DNA of 10,520 nt from the NCBI GenBank assembly GCA_002737105.1, contig NSHO01000054.1:1-10520 (forward strand). Reading direction: 5' to 3'. Within the stretch, counting starts at the first letter, position 1. Every line of letters begins with the position of its first letter. Made by a program: the position numbers and the translations under genes. The notes beneath the pieces were generated by a model. That model searched no databases and was not told the origin of the DNA. It worked only from the letters and a program-made list of their open reading frames with translations. This document shows, one piece after another, positions 1-6,649 of the stretch. Source of the DNA: Flavobacteriales bacterium (GTDB taxonomy: Bacteria > Bacteroidota > Bacteroidia > Flavobacteriales > Flavobacteriaceae).

Positions 1-57
1 GGCATCGTAATTCCGGAAGTATTGAGAAAATATACTGGGTTTGATAGTATAAACTAA
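1..57 (+). CDS. serS: Seryl-tRNA synthetase, C-terminal end (partial)
   Basis: Only the last 18 codons and a TAA stop are present; the gene begins left of the window. The readable tail is GIVIPEVLRKYTGFDSIN. It resembles the C-terminus of class II seryl-tRNA synthetases, where a PEVLRPY/PEALRKY-type segment follows the last catalytic-domain strand. The enzyme charges tRNA-Ser with serine in the cytoplasm. The call rests on this short tail and on my recollection that a TPR protein often follows serS in flavobacteria, so it is moderately sure only. A hairpin terminator follows the stop codon within about 20 bases, which agrees with this being the end of a transcription unit. Confidence 0.65.
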   Translation, partial: GIVIPEVLRKYTGFDSIN

Positions 58-75
58 TCTTAAATCTTTACTAAT

Positions 76-122
76 AATGCACTGAGTTAACCGTTTTTTG
101 TTACTTTAGTGCATTCTTTTTT
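76..122 (+). terminator. Rho-independent terminator after serS
   Basis: AATGCACT (76-83) pairs perfectly with AGTGCATT (108-115). The stem continues inward through G-U and A-U pairs with one mismatch, and closes with TAAC (88-91) on GTTA (100-103) around an 8-base loop. A run of six T (117-122) follows directly. This has the form of an intrinsic terminator for the upstream gene. Unusually, the T-run touches the ATG at 123, so any transcript reading through or starting upstream carries this hairpin right at the start of the TPR gene. Confidence 0.7.
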
Positions 123-1907
123 ATGAAAAAAATTTACACCATCATATTGTCCTTTTTCTCGTTAGTTGTTTTCTCTCAAAACGAACAATTGGCACAAAAT
201 TATATTGACAAAGGCGAATTTGATAAAGCGGCATCTTTGTATGAAGAATTGGAGAAAAAACAACCTAATAATTTCTATTTTACACAAAAATTGGTAAGTT
301 GTTACCAAGGTTTCAAACAATATGATAAAGCAGAAAAATTACTTTTAAATAAAAAAGAAGCAACCAATCAGCCAATTATTTTTGTTGAATTAGGTTACAA
401 TTCACAACTGCAAAAAGACACAAATAAAGCAGAAGCGTATTTTAAAAAAGCAATTGAAGCGGTAGCAAATCAACCTAATTATGCCTATCAAATTGGACAA
501 GCTTTTGAACAAAAATCGTTATTACTTCAGGCGTATTCCACTTATGAAATAGCTCAAAAAACCAATTCTAGTATGAATTTCGATTACCAAATGGCACTGC
601 TTCAAGGCCAAATGGGGAATTTAGATGTTATGGTAGTAAAATTATTAGATTACTCCTATGCCAACATTAATTCGACGTTGAGCGTACAAAATCAGTTGGT
701 GTTTTTCATGCAAGATGATGCAGAAAATGTGTTTGCCAATTCGCTTAAAAAAGAACTTTTACTTCGCACCCAGAAAACCCAAGACATTTATTGGAATCAG
801 TTTTTAAGTTGGTTATATGTAAATCAGAAAGAATACAACAAAGCCTTTATTCAAGAAAAATCGATCTATAAAAGAAATCCGGAATCGTTTGATGATATTA
901 TTCAACTCGCACAAATTTGTGTAAACGAAAACGAGAACGAAACGGCTCAAGCTATTTTCCAGTTTATTTTACAAAACACCACAGACGAATCTACTGTTTT
1001 AAACGCGCAATATTTTCTGTTGAAAAATGAAATTTCAACTGCAAAACCAGAAACTTATCCAATAATTCAAAGCAAATTTGATGCCTTATTGAGTCAGTTT
1101 GGCGAATCTCCTTTTTCGGTAGATATCCAAATATTAGCCGCACATTTTAAAGCGTTTCATTTAAATGATTTTGAAAACGCAAAATCGCTTTTGGATACAA
1201 CCATGGAAATGCCATTAAATATTCGTCAGAAAGCAAAAGTTAAAATGGAATTGGCGGATGTTTTTGTATTTAATGAAAAGTTCAACCAAGCGATCATTTA
1301 TTACGCACAAATTCAGAACGACTTACCAAACGATGAATTTTCACACGAGGCCAGTATGCGAATGGCAAAAACCAGTTTCTTTAAAAAAGATTTCAATTGG
1401 GCAAAAAAACAAGCTAGTGAATTGAAACAAGCATCAACCCAATTAATTGCAAATGATGCGGTAGATTTGTTTTTATTAATTAGTGATAATTCTGTAGAAG
1501 ATTCTCTTCAAGTAGCGTTACAAGATTTTTCAAAAGCGGATTTGTTAGCATTTCAAAACAAACCAAAAGATGCTTTAGATGCTTTTTTACAAATTTTAGA
1601 CAAACACAAAGGGCAATCTATTGAAGCTGGAACGTTATATAAAGTAGCCAAAAATTACGAAAAATTAGGTAATTTTGCCAAAGCAAATATTTATTATCAA
1701 ACAATTTTAGACCACCACAAAGACGGAATTTATATTGATGAAGCGTTATTTTATTCGGCTGAAATTTATAAAAATCAGCTTAACGATTTAGAAAAAGCCA
1801 AAAATTTATATGAAAAAGTAGTCCTCGAACATCCAGATAGTATTTATTTTACGGAAGCCAGAAAACAATACCGCCAATTGCGAGGCGACAAACAACAAGG
1901 AATATAA
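123..1907 (+). CDS. Secreted tetratricopeptide (TPR) repeat protein
   Basis: A 594-aa protein with a typical Bacteroidota signal peptide: MKK, then a hydrophobic stretch to about residue 17, with probable cleavage in VFS|QNE. It is therefore expected in the periplasm or attached at the outer membrane; no lipoprotein Cys follows the hydrophobic core. The mature part is almost all helix pairs of TPR type. Clear repeats lie at about 23-50 (YIDKGEFDKAASLYEEL), 53-80 and 90-120, and a strong pair near the C-terminus at about 502-572 (YEKLGNFAKANIYYQTIL, then LNDLEKAKNLYEKVVLEHP). TPRs act as protein-docking scaffolds; no enzymatic domain is visible. The start is the first ATG, followed at once by the signal peptide. 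It ends 19 bp before the PLP-enzyme gene, so the two may be co-transcribed. The exact role is unknown; similarity to BamD/YbgF-like envelope proteins is only architectural. Confidence 0.85.
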   Translation: MKKIYTIILSFFSLVVFSQNEQLAQNYIDKGEFDKAASLYEELEKKQPNNFYFTQKLVSCYQGFKQYDKAEKLLLNKKEATNQPIIFVELGYNSQLQKDTNKAEAYFKKAIEAVANQPNYAYQIGQAFEQKSLLLQAYSTYEIAQKTNSSMNFDYQMALLQGQMGNLDVMVVKLLDYSYANINSTLSVQNQLVFFMQDDAENVFANSLKKELLLRTQKTQDIYWNQFLSWLYVNQKEYNKAFIQEKSIYKRNPESFDDIIQLAQICVNENENETAQAIFQFILQNTTDESTVLNAQYFLLKNEISTAKPETYPIIQSKFDALLSQFGESPFSVDIQILAAHFKAFHLNDFENAKSLLDTTMEMPLNIRQKAKVKMELADVFVFNEKFNQAIIYYAQIQNDLPNDEFSHEASMRMAKTSFFKKDFNWAKKQASELKQASTQLIANDAVDLFLLISDNSVEDSLQVALQDFSKADLLAFQNKPKDALDAFLQILDKHKGQSIEAGTLYKVAKNYEKLGNFAKANIYYQTILDHHKDGIYIDEALFYSAEIYKNQLNDLEKAKNLYEKVVLEHPDSIYFTEARKQYRQLRGDKQQGI

Positions 1908-1926
1908 TAGTTTAAAAAAATAAAAC

Positions 1927-3075
1927 ATGAAATTCAACACCAAAGTCATTCACGGTAATCAGCATCACGATCCAAGTACAGGAGCAGTAATGCCACCAGT
2001 ATATCAAACCTCAACATTTGTACAAACAAGCCCAGGTGTGCCTTTAGCAGCAGGATACGAATATAGTAGGTTTTCCAACCCCACTCGTACCGCTTTAGAA
2101 GAAGCTTTAGCTAGTATTGAAAATGGTGTGCGAGGTCTGGCATTTGCTTCTGGTTTGGCCGCAACAGATTCTGTAATGAAACTATTAAAACCTGGCGATG
2201 AAGTAATTGCCATGGACGATTTATATGGAGGCACTTACAGAATGTTTACTCGGATCTACCAAGAATTTGGAATAAAATTTCATTTTATTGATATGACGAA
2301 TTTGGAAAAATTGCAGTCGTTAATAAATGAAAACACGAAATTGATTTGGGTGGAAACGCCAACTAATCCGTTAATGAAATTAGCTGATATTGCAGAAATT
2401 GCTAAAATCACTAATAAACATAAGTTGCTTTTTGCAGTTGATAATACGTTTGCGACGCCCTATTTACAAAAACCTTTAGATTTAGGTGCAGATATTGTAA
2501 TGCATTCTGCAACTAAATATTTAGGCGGACATAGTGATGTAATTGCTGGTGCTTTAATTGTAAAAGACGAAGCGTTAGGCGAAAAACTACACTTTGCACA
2601 ATTTGCAACTGGTGGAACTTTGGGCCCAATGGATAGTTATTTGGTATTAAGAGGTATCAAAACTTTACATTTGCGTGTACAAAGACATTGTGAAAACGGC
2701 GCAAAAGTGGCGGAATATTTAGTCAATCATCCAAAAGTTGCTGCTGTTTATTATCCTGGATTAGAAAGTCATCCCAATCATGAAATTGCAAAAAAACAAA
2801 TGATTGGCGGTTTTGGCGGTATGGTTTCTTTCACTTTTAAATCGGGTGCAAAAGCAGATGCGATTAAAATGTTAGAAAAAGTAAAAGTATTCACATTAGC
2901 CGAATCTTTAGGTGGTGTGGAATCTTTAGCAAATCATCCTGCTTTAATGACACACGCATCAATTCCAGAAGACAAACGTAAAGAAATTGGCATAACGGAC
3001 GATTTGGTTCGCTTGAGCGTTGGAGTAGAAGACATTTCAGACTTACTTGCCGATTTAGAGCAAGCGTTTCAATAA
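1927..3075 (+). CDS. Cystathionine gamma-synthase / gamma-lyase type PLP enzyme
   Basis: A 382-aa cytoplasmic enzyme of the Cys/Met-metabolism PLP family (fold type I), full length for the family. Visible hallmarks: YSRFSNPTR at 46-54 (phosphate contact from the neighbouring subunit), ASGLAA near 74-79, the stacking tyrosine in DLYGGTYR (Y100), the pyridine-binding aspartate in VDNTFATPYLQ (D172), the Schiff-base lysine in SATKYLGGHSD (K197), and ESLGGVESLANHPALMTHAS at 326-345, with the carboxylate-binding Arg in VRLSVGVED (R362). It either joins a homoserine ester and cysteine into cystathionine (methionine synthesis) or splits cystathionine to cysteine (reverse transsulfuration). Flavobacterial members are commonly named cystathionine gamma-synthase, but sequence alone does not separate synthase from lyase, so no symbol is given. 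It follows the TPR gene by 19 bp and ends at a strong terminator. Confidence 0.9.
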   Translation: MKFNTKVIHGNQHHDPSTGAVMPPVYQTSTFVQTSPGVPLAAGYEYSRFSNPTRTALEEALASIENGVRGLAFASGLAATDSVMKLLKPGDEVIAMDDLYGGTYRMFTRIYQEFGIKFHFIDMTNLEKLQSLINENTKLIWVETPTNPLMKLADIAEIAKITNKHKLLFAVDNTFATPYLQKPLDLGADIVMHSATKYLGGHSDVIAGALIVKDEALGEKLHFAQFATGGTLGPMDSYLVLRGIKTLHLRVQRHCENGAKVAEYLVNHPKVAAVYYPGLESHPNHEIAKKQMIGGFGGMVSFTFKSGAKADAIKMLEKVKVFTLAESLGGVESLANHPALMTHASIPEDKRKEIGITDDLVRLSVGVEDISDLLADLEQAFQ

Positions 3076-3088
3076 AAAAACATAAAAT

Positions 3089-3120
3089 AAAAAAGCGAGA
3101 AAATACTTCTCGCTTTTTTT
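3089..3120. terminator. Bidirectional intrinsic terminator between convergent genes
   Basis: AGCGAGAA (3094-3101) and TTCTCGCT (3107-3114) form a perfect 8-bp stem with a 5-base loop. The stem is flanked on the left by A3089-3093 and on the right by T3115-3120, extending pairing with A-U pairs and giving a T-run on both strands. It lies 13 bp after the PLP-enzyme stop codon, and its right flank overlaps the stop codon of the convergent ferredoxin gene (3119-3121), so it can end transcripts from both sides. Confidence 0.88.
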
Positions 3121-3451
3121 ATTGTTCTGGTGCTATTTCTATTTCCAAGCCCTCTAAGTCTTCCGAAATATGTATTTGACAACCTAATCGGCTATTGTCT
3201 TTCACGTGATAGGCGTCTGTTAACATGGCTTCTTCATCGTCGTTTCTTTCAGTTTTTAGAACATCGTTTAGCACATAACATTGGCAAGAAGCACACATCG
3301 CCATTCCGCCGCAAATTCCAACAGTTCCTTCTTCTGCCAATTCGTAGGAACGGATGAGTTCCATCACATTCATGTTCATATCCGTTGGGGCTAAAACTTC
3401 ATGTTTTACTCCGTTTCTATCGGTAATAAATAGGGTTACGTCTTGACTCAC
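3119..3451 (-). CDS. 2Fe-2S ferredoxin (adrenodoxin/ISC-like)
   Basis: A 110-aa acidic electron-transfer protein with the cluster ligands of the adrenodoxin/ISC ferredoxin type: C47-x5-C53-x2-C56 in the ICGGMAMCASC segment and C91 in RLGCQI. It should pass single electrons in the cytoplasm, for example to Fe-S assembly. A reductase that could reduce it is encoded on the same strand about 0.7 kb upstream (4126-5184). The start is a GTG at 3449-3451 that shares one base with the TAG stop of the nucleotidyltransferase gene (TAGTG). The same frame has a TAA three codons further up and no ATG between, and starting at the next internal ATG (M25) would remove conserved N-terminal beta-strand sequence, so GTG is the best start. 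Translation is probably coupled to the upstream gene. The gene ends inside the bidirectional terminator. Confidence 0.9.
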   Translation of the reverse strand: MSQDVTLFITDRNGVKHEVLAPTDMNMNVMELIRSYELAEEGTVGICGGMAMCASCQCYVLNDVLKTERNDDEEAMLTDAYHVKDNSRLGCQIHISEDLEGLEIEIAPEQ

Positions 3452-3906
3452 TATTTTTTATTCTTCATTAATTGTTCCACGTCTGCCAAATCTTTTAGCC
3501 TCCCTGTTGTGCGTTTATTTTTCATCAAATCTTCAAAATCTATATAAGGTATTTTAAATTTATCAAAATTAATATTTTCGCAATTTTTTTTCGATTCTGT
3601 AAATTCTAAACCGCTAACCTTAGTTAATATTTCAATTTTTCTCGGCTCCACACCTATGCTCCAAACATCAAATTTATCGCTTTCGAAATCTTCAATTGAA
3701 AAAATTGGGGCGCCAAAATTAGTATAAACTAGTTTTAATTTATTATAGTTTTCTGTGGTTTGGTTTACCCACAAATCCATGTCGCCTGTACTTCTTGAGT
3801 AGCCATGAAGTATGACCGCATATCCTCCAACTAATAAATATTCAACTTCGTGTTTATCTAATAGTTCTAAGAACTCAAGAAAATCAATATTAAATACGTT
3901 CTGCAT
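3451..3906 (-). CDS. AbiEii-like nucleotidyltransferase (pol-beta superfamily)
   Basis: A 151-aa small nucleotidyltransferase. Residues 24-47 hold the signature: LLVGGYAVILHG (GG at 27-28, the GS-motif position) followed by RSTGDMDLW, with probable metal-binding D42 and D44. A probable third acidic residue is E92 in RKIEILTKVSG. The C-terminal KNKRTTGRLKDLADVEQL (129-146) is the conserved tail seen in AbiEii/DUF6036-like proteins. This superfamily includes type IV toxin-antitoxin and HEPN/MNT-type toxins or antitoxins that transfer nucleotides to RNA or protein. Here there is no AbiEi-type winged-helix partner. Instead the gene overlaps an upstream 68-aa gene by 17 bp, which indicates a translationally coupled pair. 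Catalytic motifs look intact. The target and the toxin/antitoxin role are inference only. Confidence 0.8.
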   Translation of the reverse strand: MQNVFNIDFLEFLELLDKHEVEYLLVGGYAVILHGYSRSTGDMDLWVNQTTENYNKLKLVYTNFGAPIFSIEDFESDKFDVWSIGVEPRKIEILTKVSGLEFTESKKNCENINFDKFKIPYIDFEDLMKNKRTTGRLKDLADVEQLMKNKK

Positions 3907-4096
3907 GTTTTCTAGCGGAAAAAATGGTTCTATCTACTTTTTTTTCAGGACTTGAATCAAAAATAGAATTTATAATATCACAAGCGAAATTTAATCGTTC
4001 CATTGGGGTTTTATCATTATAAAAAGTCACATGATCATCCGCTTCATCAAAAGAAGATTTTGAAACCACGCTTCTATCCATTCTAATATTTTCCAT
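3890..4096 (-). CDS. Small protein of unknown function paired with nucleotidyltransferase
   Basis: A 68-aa soluble, charged protein with no signal peptide or membrane segment. I do not recognise a named domain. What can be seen is a short motif at both ends: MDRSVVSK (6-13) and VDRTIFSARK (54-63), both D-R-[ST]-hydrophobic-hydrophobic-S. Between them lies an acidic patch (DEADDH, 17-22) and a predicted helix around TPMERLNFACDIINSIF (30-46). From memory, similar small proteins with an N-terminal DR[ST]-x-x-S segment and a TPxERL helix precede AbiEii-like nucleotidyltransferases in several phyla; this is unverified. The 17-bp overlap with the next gene and a promoter-like site just upstream (4113-4145) mark it as the first gene of a two-gene cassette. 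An antitoxin or substrate-adaptor role is possible but unproven. Confidence 0.75.
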   Translation of the reverse strand: MENIRMDRSVVSKSSFDEADDHVTFYNDKTPMERLNFACDIINSIFDSSPEKKVDRTIFSARKHAERI

Positions 4097-4112
4097 TTTA
4101 ATCTGTTTATTA

Positions 4113-4145
4113 CAAATGTACCTAATTATTGAATACTTTTCACAA
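4113..4145 (-). promoter_or_regulatory. Bacteroidota-type promoter for the small-protein/nucleotidyltransferase cassette
   Basis: On the minus strand TACATTTG (plus 4113-4120) is a full match to the -7 consensus TAnnTTTG, and TTG (plus 4143-4145) lies 22 bp upstream, within the usual 17-23 range for the -33 element. The expected start of transcription is about 10 bases before the ATG at 4096. The -33 element lies inside the 3' end of the reductase gene. This suggests the cassette is transcribed on its own as well as by read-through. Confidence 0.55.
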
Positions 4146-5184
4146 CCGCTTTTTCGGCTTCTTTTCTGGTGCCATCAAAACCATTTACGCCAGAAACAGT
4201 AGTATATTTTAAAACATAACGCTTTCCTGGATGCAAGCGATTGTATACGCTTTGACACATTAGTGTAGCTTCATGGAATCCGCATAAAATCAACTTCAAC
4301 TTTCCTGGATAGGTGTTTACATCGCCAATGGCATAAATTCCGTCAATATTGGTTTGATAATCCAAAGCATTATTTACTTTAATGGCATTTTTCTCAATTT
4401 CTAATCCCCAATTGGCAATAGCGCCTAATTTTGGCGTTAATCCGAAAAGAGGAATGAAATAATCGGTTGGTACATTTATACGTGCTCCGTTCATTTCTAT
4501 ATCTAACGATTCAATTCTTTCACTTCCTTTAAAACCTACAACTTCAGCCGGAGTAATTAATTTTATTTTTCCTGCAGATTTTAATTCTTGCACTTTTTCA
4601 ACAGAATCTAAAGCGCCGCGAAACTCATTTCGGCGGTGAATTAAAGTCACCGATGTAGCCACATTTGAAAGGAAAATACTCCAATCTAAAGCGGAATCTC
4701 CACCACCTGCAATTACAATGTTTTTGTTACGGTATTTTTCTGGATCTTTTACAAAATAATCGACACCTCGGTCTTCATTTTCATAAAATTCAATGTCTTT
4801 TAAAATAGGTTTTCTCGGTTCAAATGTTCCTAAACCACCCGCAATTGCAATAGCTTTGGCTTTGTGTTTTGTGCCTTTATTTGTGGTTACTATAAACGCG
4901 CCATCTTCTAATTTTTCTATAGTTTCGGCAGTTTCTGATAAAGTAAATCCGGGTTGAAATTGCTTAATTTGTTCCATTAAATTGCTGACCAATTCGCCCG
5001 CCATTACTTCTGGATAACCAGGAATGTCAAAAATAGGTTTTTTAGGATATAATTCTGCTAACTGTCCTCCAGGTTGCGGAAGTGCGTCAATAATATGGCA
5101 TTTTAATTGTAATAAACCGGCTTCAAAAACAGTAAAAAGCCCTGTAGGACCGGCGCCAATTATCAATATATCTGTTTCAATCAT
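4126..5184 (-). CDS. Ferredoxin--NADP reductase-like FAD oxidoreductase (thioredoxin-reductase type)
   Basis: A 352-aa two-dinucleotide-domain flavoprotein. The N-terminal FAD-binding motif is GAGPTG (10-15) followed by DALPQPGGQL (33-42). The NADPH domain carries GGGDSALDW (160-168) and HRRNEFR (183-189), whose arginines normally select NADPH. The closing FAD motif is AIGDVNTYPGKLKLIL (285-300). The redox-active CxxC of true thioredoxin reductases is absent. With the C-terminal extension after residue 320, this fits the TrxR-like ferredoxin-NADP+ reductases (Bacillus YumC type). The probable reaction is NADPH reduction of ferredoxin, and a 2Fe-2S ferredoxin gene lies downstream on the same strand, separated only by the small-protein/nucleotidyltransferase cassette. 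The start is the first in-frame ATG before the nucleotide-binding strand. It lies 43 bp after the NifU-domain gene across a degenerate 7-bp repeat tract. Confidence 0.88.
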   Translation of the reverse strand: MIETDILIIGAGPTGLFTVFEAGLLQLKCHIIDALPQPGGQLAELYPKKPIFDIPGYPEVMAGELVSNLMEQIKQFQPGFTLSETAETIEKLEDGAFIVTTNKGTKHKAKAIAIAGGLGTFEPRKPILKDIEFYENEDRGVDYFVKDPEKYRNKNIVIAGGGDSALDWSIFLSNVATSVTLIHRRNEFRGALDSVEKVQELKSAGKIKLITPAEVVGFKGSERIESLDIEMNGARINVPTDYFIPLFGLTPKLGAIANWGLEIEKNAIKVNNALDYQTNIDGIYAIGDVNTYPGKLKLILCGFHEATLMCQSVYNRLHPGKRYVLKYTTVSGVNGFDGTRKEAEKAVVKSIQ

Positions 5185-5190
5185 TTCATT

Positions 5191-5225
5191 TAAGTCTTAA
5201 ATCCTAAGGTCTAAAGTCCGAAGTC
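5191..5225. repeat. Degenerate 7-bp tandem repeat
   Basis: Five successive 7-base units fill the gap between the NifU-domain gene and the reductase gene: TAAGTCT, TAAATCC, TAAGGTC, TAAAGTC, CGAAGTC. Units share a TAAxxTC-like pattern but differ from each other by one to three bases, so this looks like an old, decayed array. It does not code for anything and no promoter consensus is clear inside it. Confidence 0.6.
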
Positions 5226-5227
5226 TA

Positions 5228-5467
5228 CTATTTTATATTTTCTACTGATTCAATTTGAGGTACGTACTTTTTTATAGTGGTTTCTACGCCAGCTTTCATA
5301 GTGCTAATGCTCAAACTACAACTGGTGCAAGCACCTTGTAATCTTACTTTCACATGTTTTCCATCAAGCACTTCTACCAACTCAATATCGCCACCATCAG
5401 AATTCAAAAACGGACGAATTTCTGCTAAAGCTTTCTCAATGTTTTCGGTTATTTCAATTTCTGTCAT
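5228..5467 (-). CDS. NifU-domain Fe-S scaffold protein (Nfu type)
   Basis: A 79-aa stand-alone NifU C-terminal domain. The family pattern is complete: an N-terminal helix with the RPFLNSDGGDIELV segment (18-31), then VRLQGACTSCSLS (41-53) with the cluster-binding C47-x2-C50, then a helix and a VESV-type end. Such proteins bind a labile 4Fe-4S cluster, typically across a dimer, and hand it to apo-proteins in the cytoplasm. The gene follows the Mrp/ApbC gene by 45 bp and precedes a ferredoxin-reductase-like gene, which supports a joint role in Fe-S cluster delivery. ATG at 5465-5467 is the only reasonable start and gives the normal length for this short form. Confidence 0.92.
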   Translation of the reverse strand: MTEIEITENIEKALAEIRPFLNSDGGDIELVEVLDGKHVKVRLQGACTSCSLSISTMKAGVETTIKKYVPQIESVENIK

Positions 5468-5480
5468 ATTTTTATAATTT

Positions 5481-5509
5481 TCAATTAGTCAATACTCAAT
5501 GTGCCAATT
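5481..5509. repeat. Degenerate TCAAT repeat in intergenic gap
   Basis: TCAAT recurs at 5481, 5489 and 5496, and CCAAT at 5504, a period of 7-8 bases, in the 45-bp gap between the Mrp gene and the NifU-domain gene. The outer ends also form an inverted repeat, TTCAATT (5480-5486) with AATTGAA (5506-5512), around a long loop. Neither strand has a T-run that would make it a good terminator, so I list it only as a short decayed repeat. Confidence 0.35.
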
Positions 5510-5512
5510 GAA

Positions 5513-6649
5513 TTATTTTTTTACAGCGGCACATCCTGCCATTGTTGTTATTTTTATCGCTTCTGTTGCTGGTAAATTTTCGTTTCTTTTTACCGTTTCT
5601 GCTACCACACTTCTGGCTAACTCTTCAAAAACGGTTTCTAAAATCGTTCCAGTTTGCATGGCTGCTGGTCTTCCATAATCGCCCGCTTCTCTTATGCTTT
5701 GTACTAAAGGAACTTCCCCTAAAAACGGCACTTCTAAATCTGCTGCTAAGTTTTTGGCGCCTTCTTTTCCAAAGATGTAATATTTATTTTCTGGAAGTTC
5801 TTCAGGTGTAAAATAAGCCATGTTTTCAATAATTCCTAATACGGGAACCTGAATGGCATCTGACATAAACATCGAAACTCCTTTTTTAGCATCTGCCAAA
5901 GCAACCGCTTGAGGCGTGCTTACTACAACAGCACCTGTTATTGGCAACGATTGCATAATTGACAAGTGAATATCGCCAGTTCCAGGAGGTAAATCGATTA
6001 ACATAAAATCTAATTCGCCCCAATTGGCATCAAAAATCATTTGGTTTAGGGCTTTTGAAGCCATTGGACCACGCCAAATCACCGCTTGATCTGGTTTGGT
6101 AAAGAATCCGATAGATAAAATTTCAACACCATAACACTGTACGGGTTGCATCTTAGATTTGCCATCTATTTCAACTGAAATAGGTTTTGCTGATTCTACA
6201 TCAAACATAATTGGCATCGATGGTCCATAAATATCGGCATCTAAAATCCCCACTTTGAAACCCATTTTAGATAAAGCTACGGCCAAATTTGCGGTAATGG
6301 TAGATTTACCAACGCCTCCTTTTCCTGAAGAAACGGCAATAATATTACTAATTCCAGGAATTTGTTTGCCTTTAATTGTGTTCGCTTCTTCTTTTGTTGG
6401 GGTAACTACTTTAATATTTACCTTAACTTTTGCGTTGGCGTTTATTTTTTCAGTAATGATTTTTTTAATATCAGCTTCTGCACGATTTTTTATATGTAAA
6501 GCCGGCGTGGTTAAAATTACATCTACAACTACTTCATCTCCAAAAGTTACTACATTTTGCACGGCACCACTTTCTACCATATTTTTTCCTTCTCCAGCAA
6601 TGGAAATGGTTTCTAACACAGCTAGTATTTCTTTTCTATCTAATTTCAT
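5513..6649 (-). CDS. Mrp/ApbC-family Fe-S cluster carrier P-loop ATPase
   Basis: A 378-aa protein. Residues about 5-80 form a MIP18/DUF59-like domain (QNVVTFGDEVVVDVILTTP). It is followed by the ATPase domain with the deviant Walker A SSGKGGVGKST (107-117, two signature lysines K110 and K115), the DADIYGPSMP switch (137-146), and LIDLPPGTGD (217-226). The family (Mrp, ApbC, NBP35-like) carries and transfers Fe-S clusters using ATP. The place where proteobacterial ApbC has its CxxC motif reads FTPEELPENKYYIFG (280-294) here and has no cysteine. The only cysteines are C172 and C373, the latter in a C-terminal AGCAAVKK. I believe this variant is common in Bacteroidota, so it may use another ligand set. 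A good promoter lies upstream (6696-6726) and the NifU-domain gene follows. Confidence 0.92.
   Translation of the reverse strand: MKLDRKEILAVLETISIAGEGKNMVESGAVQNVVTFGDEVVVDVILTTPALHIKNRAEADIKKIITEKINANAKVKVNIKVVTPTKEEANTIKGKQIPGISNIIAVSSGKGGVGKSTITANLAVALSKMGFKVGILDADIYGPSMPIMFDVESAKPISVEIDGKSKMQPVQCYGVEILSIGFFTKPDQAVIWRGPMASKALNQMIFDANWGELDFMLIDLPPGTGDIHLSIMQSLPITGAVVVSTPQAVALADAKKGVSMFMSDAIQVPVLGIIENMAYFTPEELPENKYYIFGKEGAKNLAADLEVPFLGEVPLVQSIREAGDYGRPAAMQTGTILETVFEELARSVVAETVKRNENLPATEAIKITTMAGCAAVKK

Noticed and set aside
3451..4096. Cassette as a classical AbiE (type IV) toxin-antitoxin operon
   Set aside because: The enzyme is related to AbiEii, but it is much shorter and the partner lacks a winged-helix AbiEi-type domain, so it should not be named AbiE.
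5480..5512. Inverted repeat TTCAATT/AATTGAA as a terminator after mrp
   Set aside because: The loop is about 19 bases, the stem is all A/T but one C-G pair, and no T-run follows on the minus strand, so termination is unlikely.
5542..5811. An 89-codon plus-strand open frame rich in Leu and Phe
   Set aside because: It is antisense to the C-terminal part of mrp and its composition reflects the codon pattern of the real gene.
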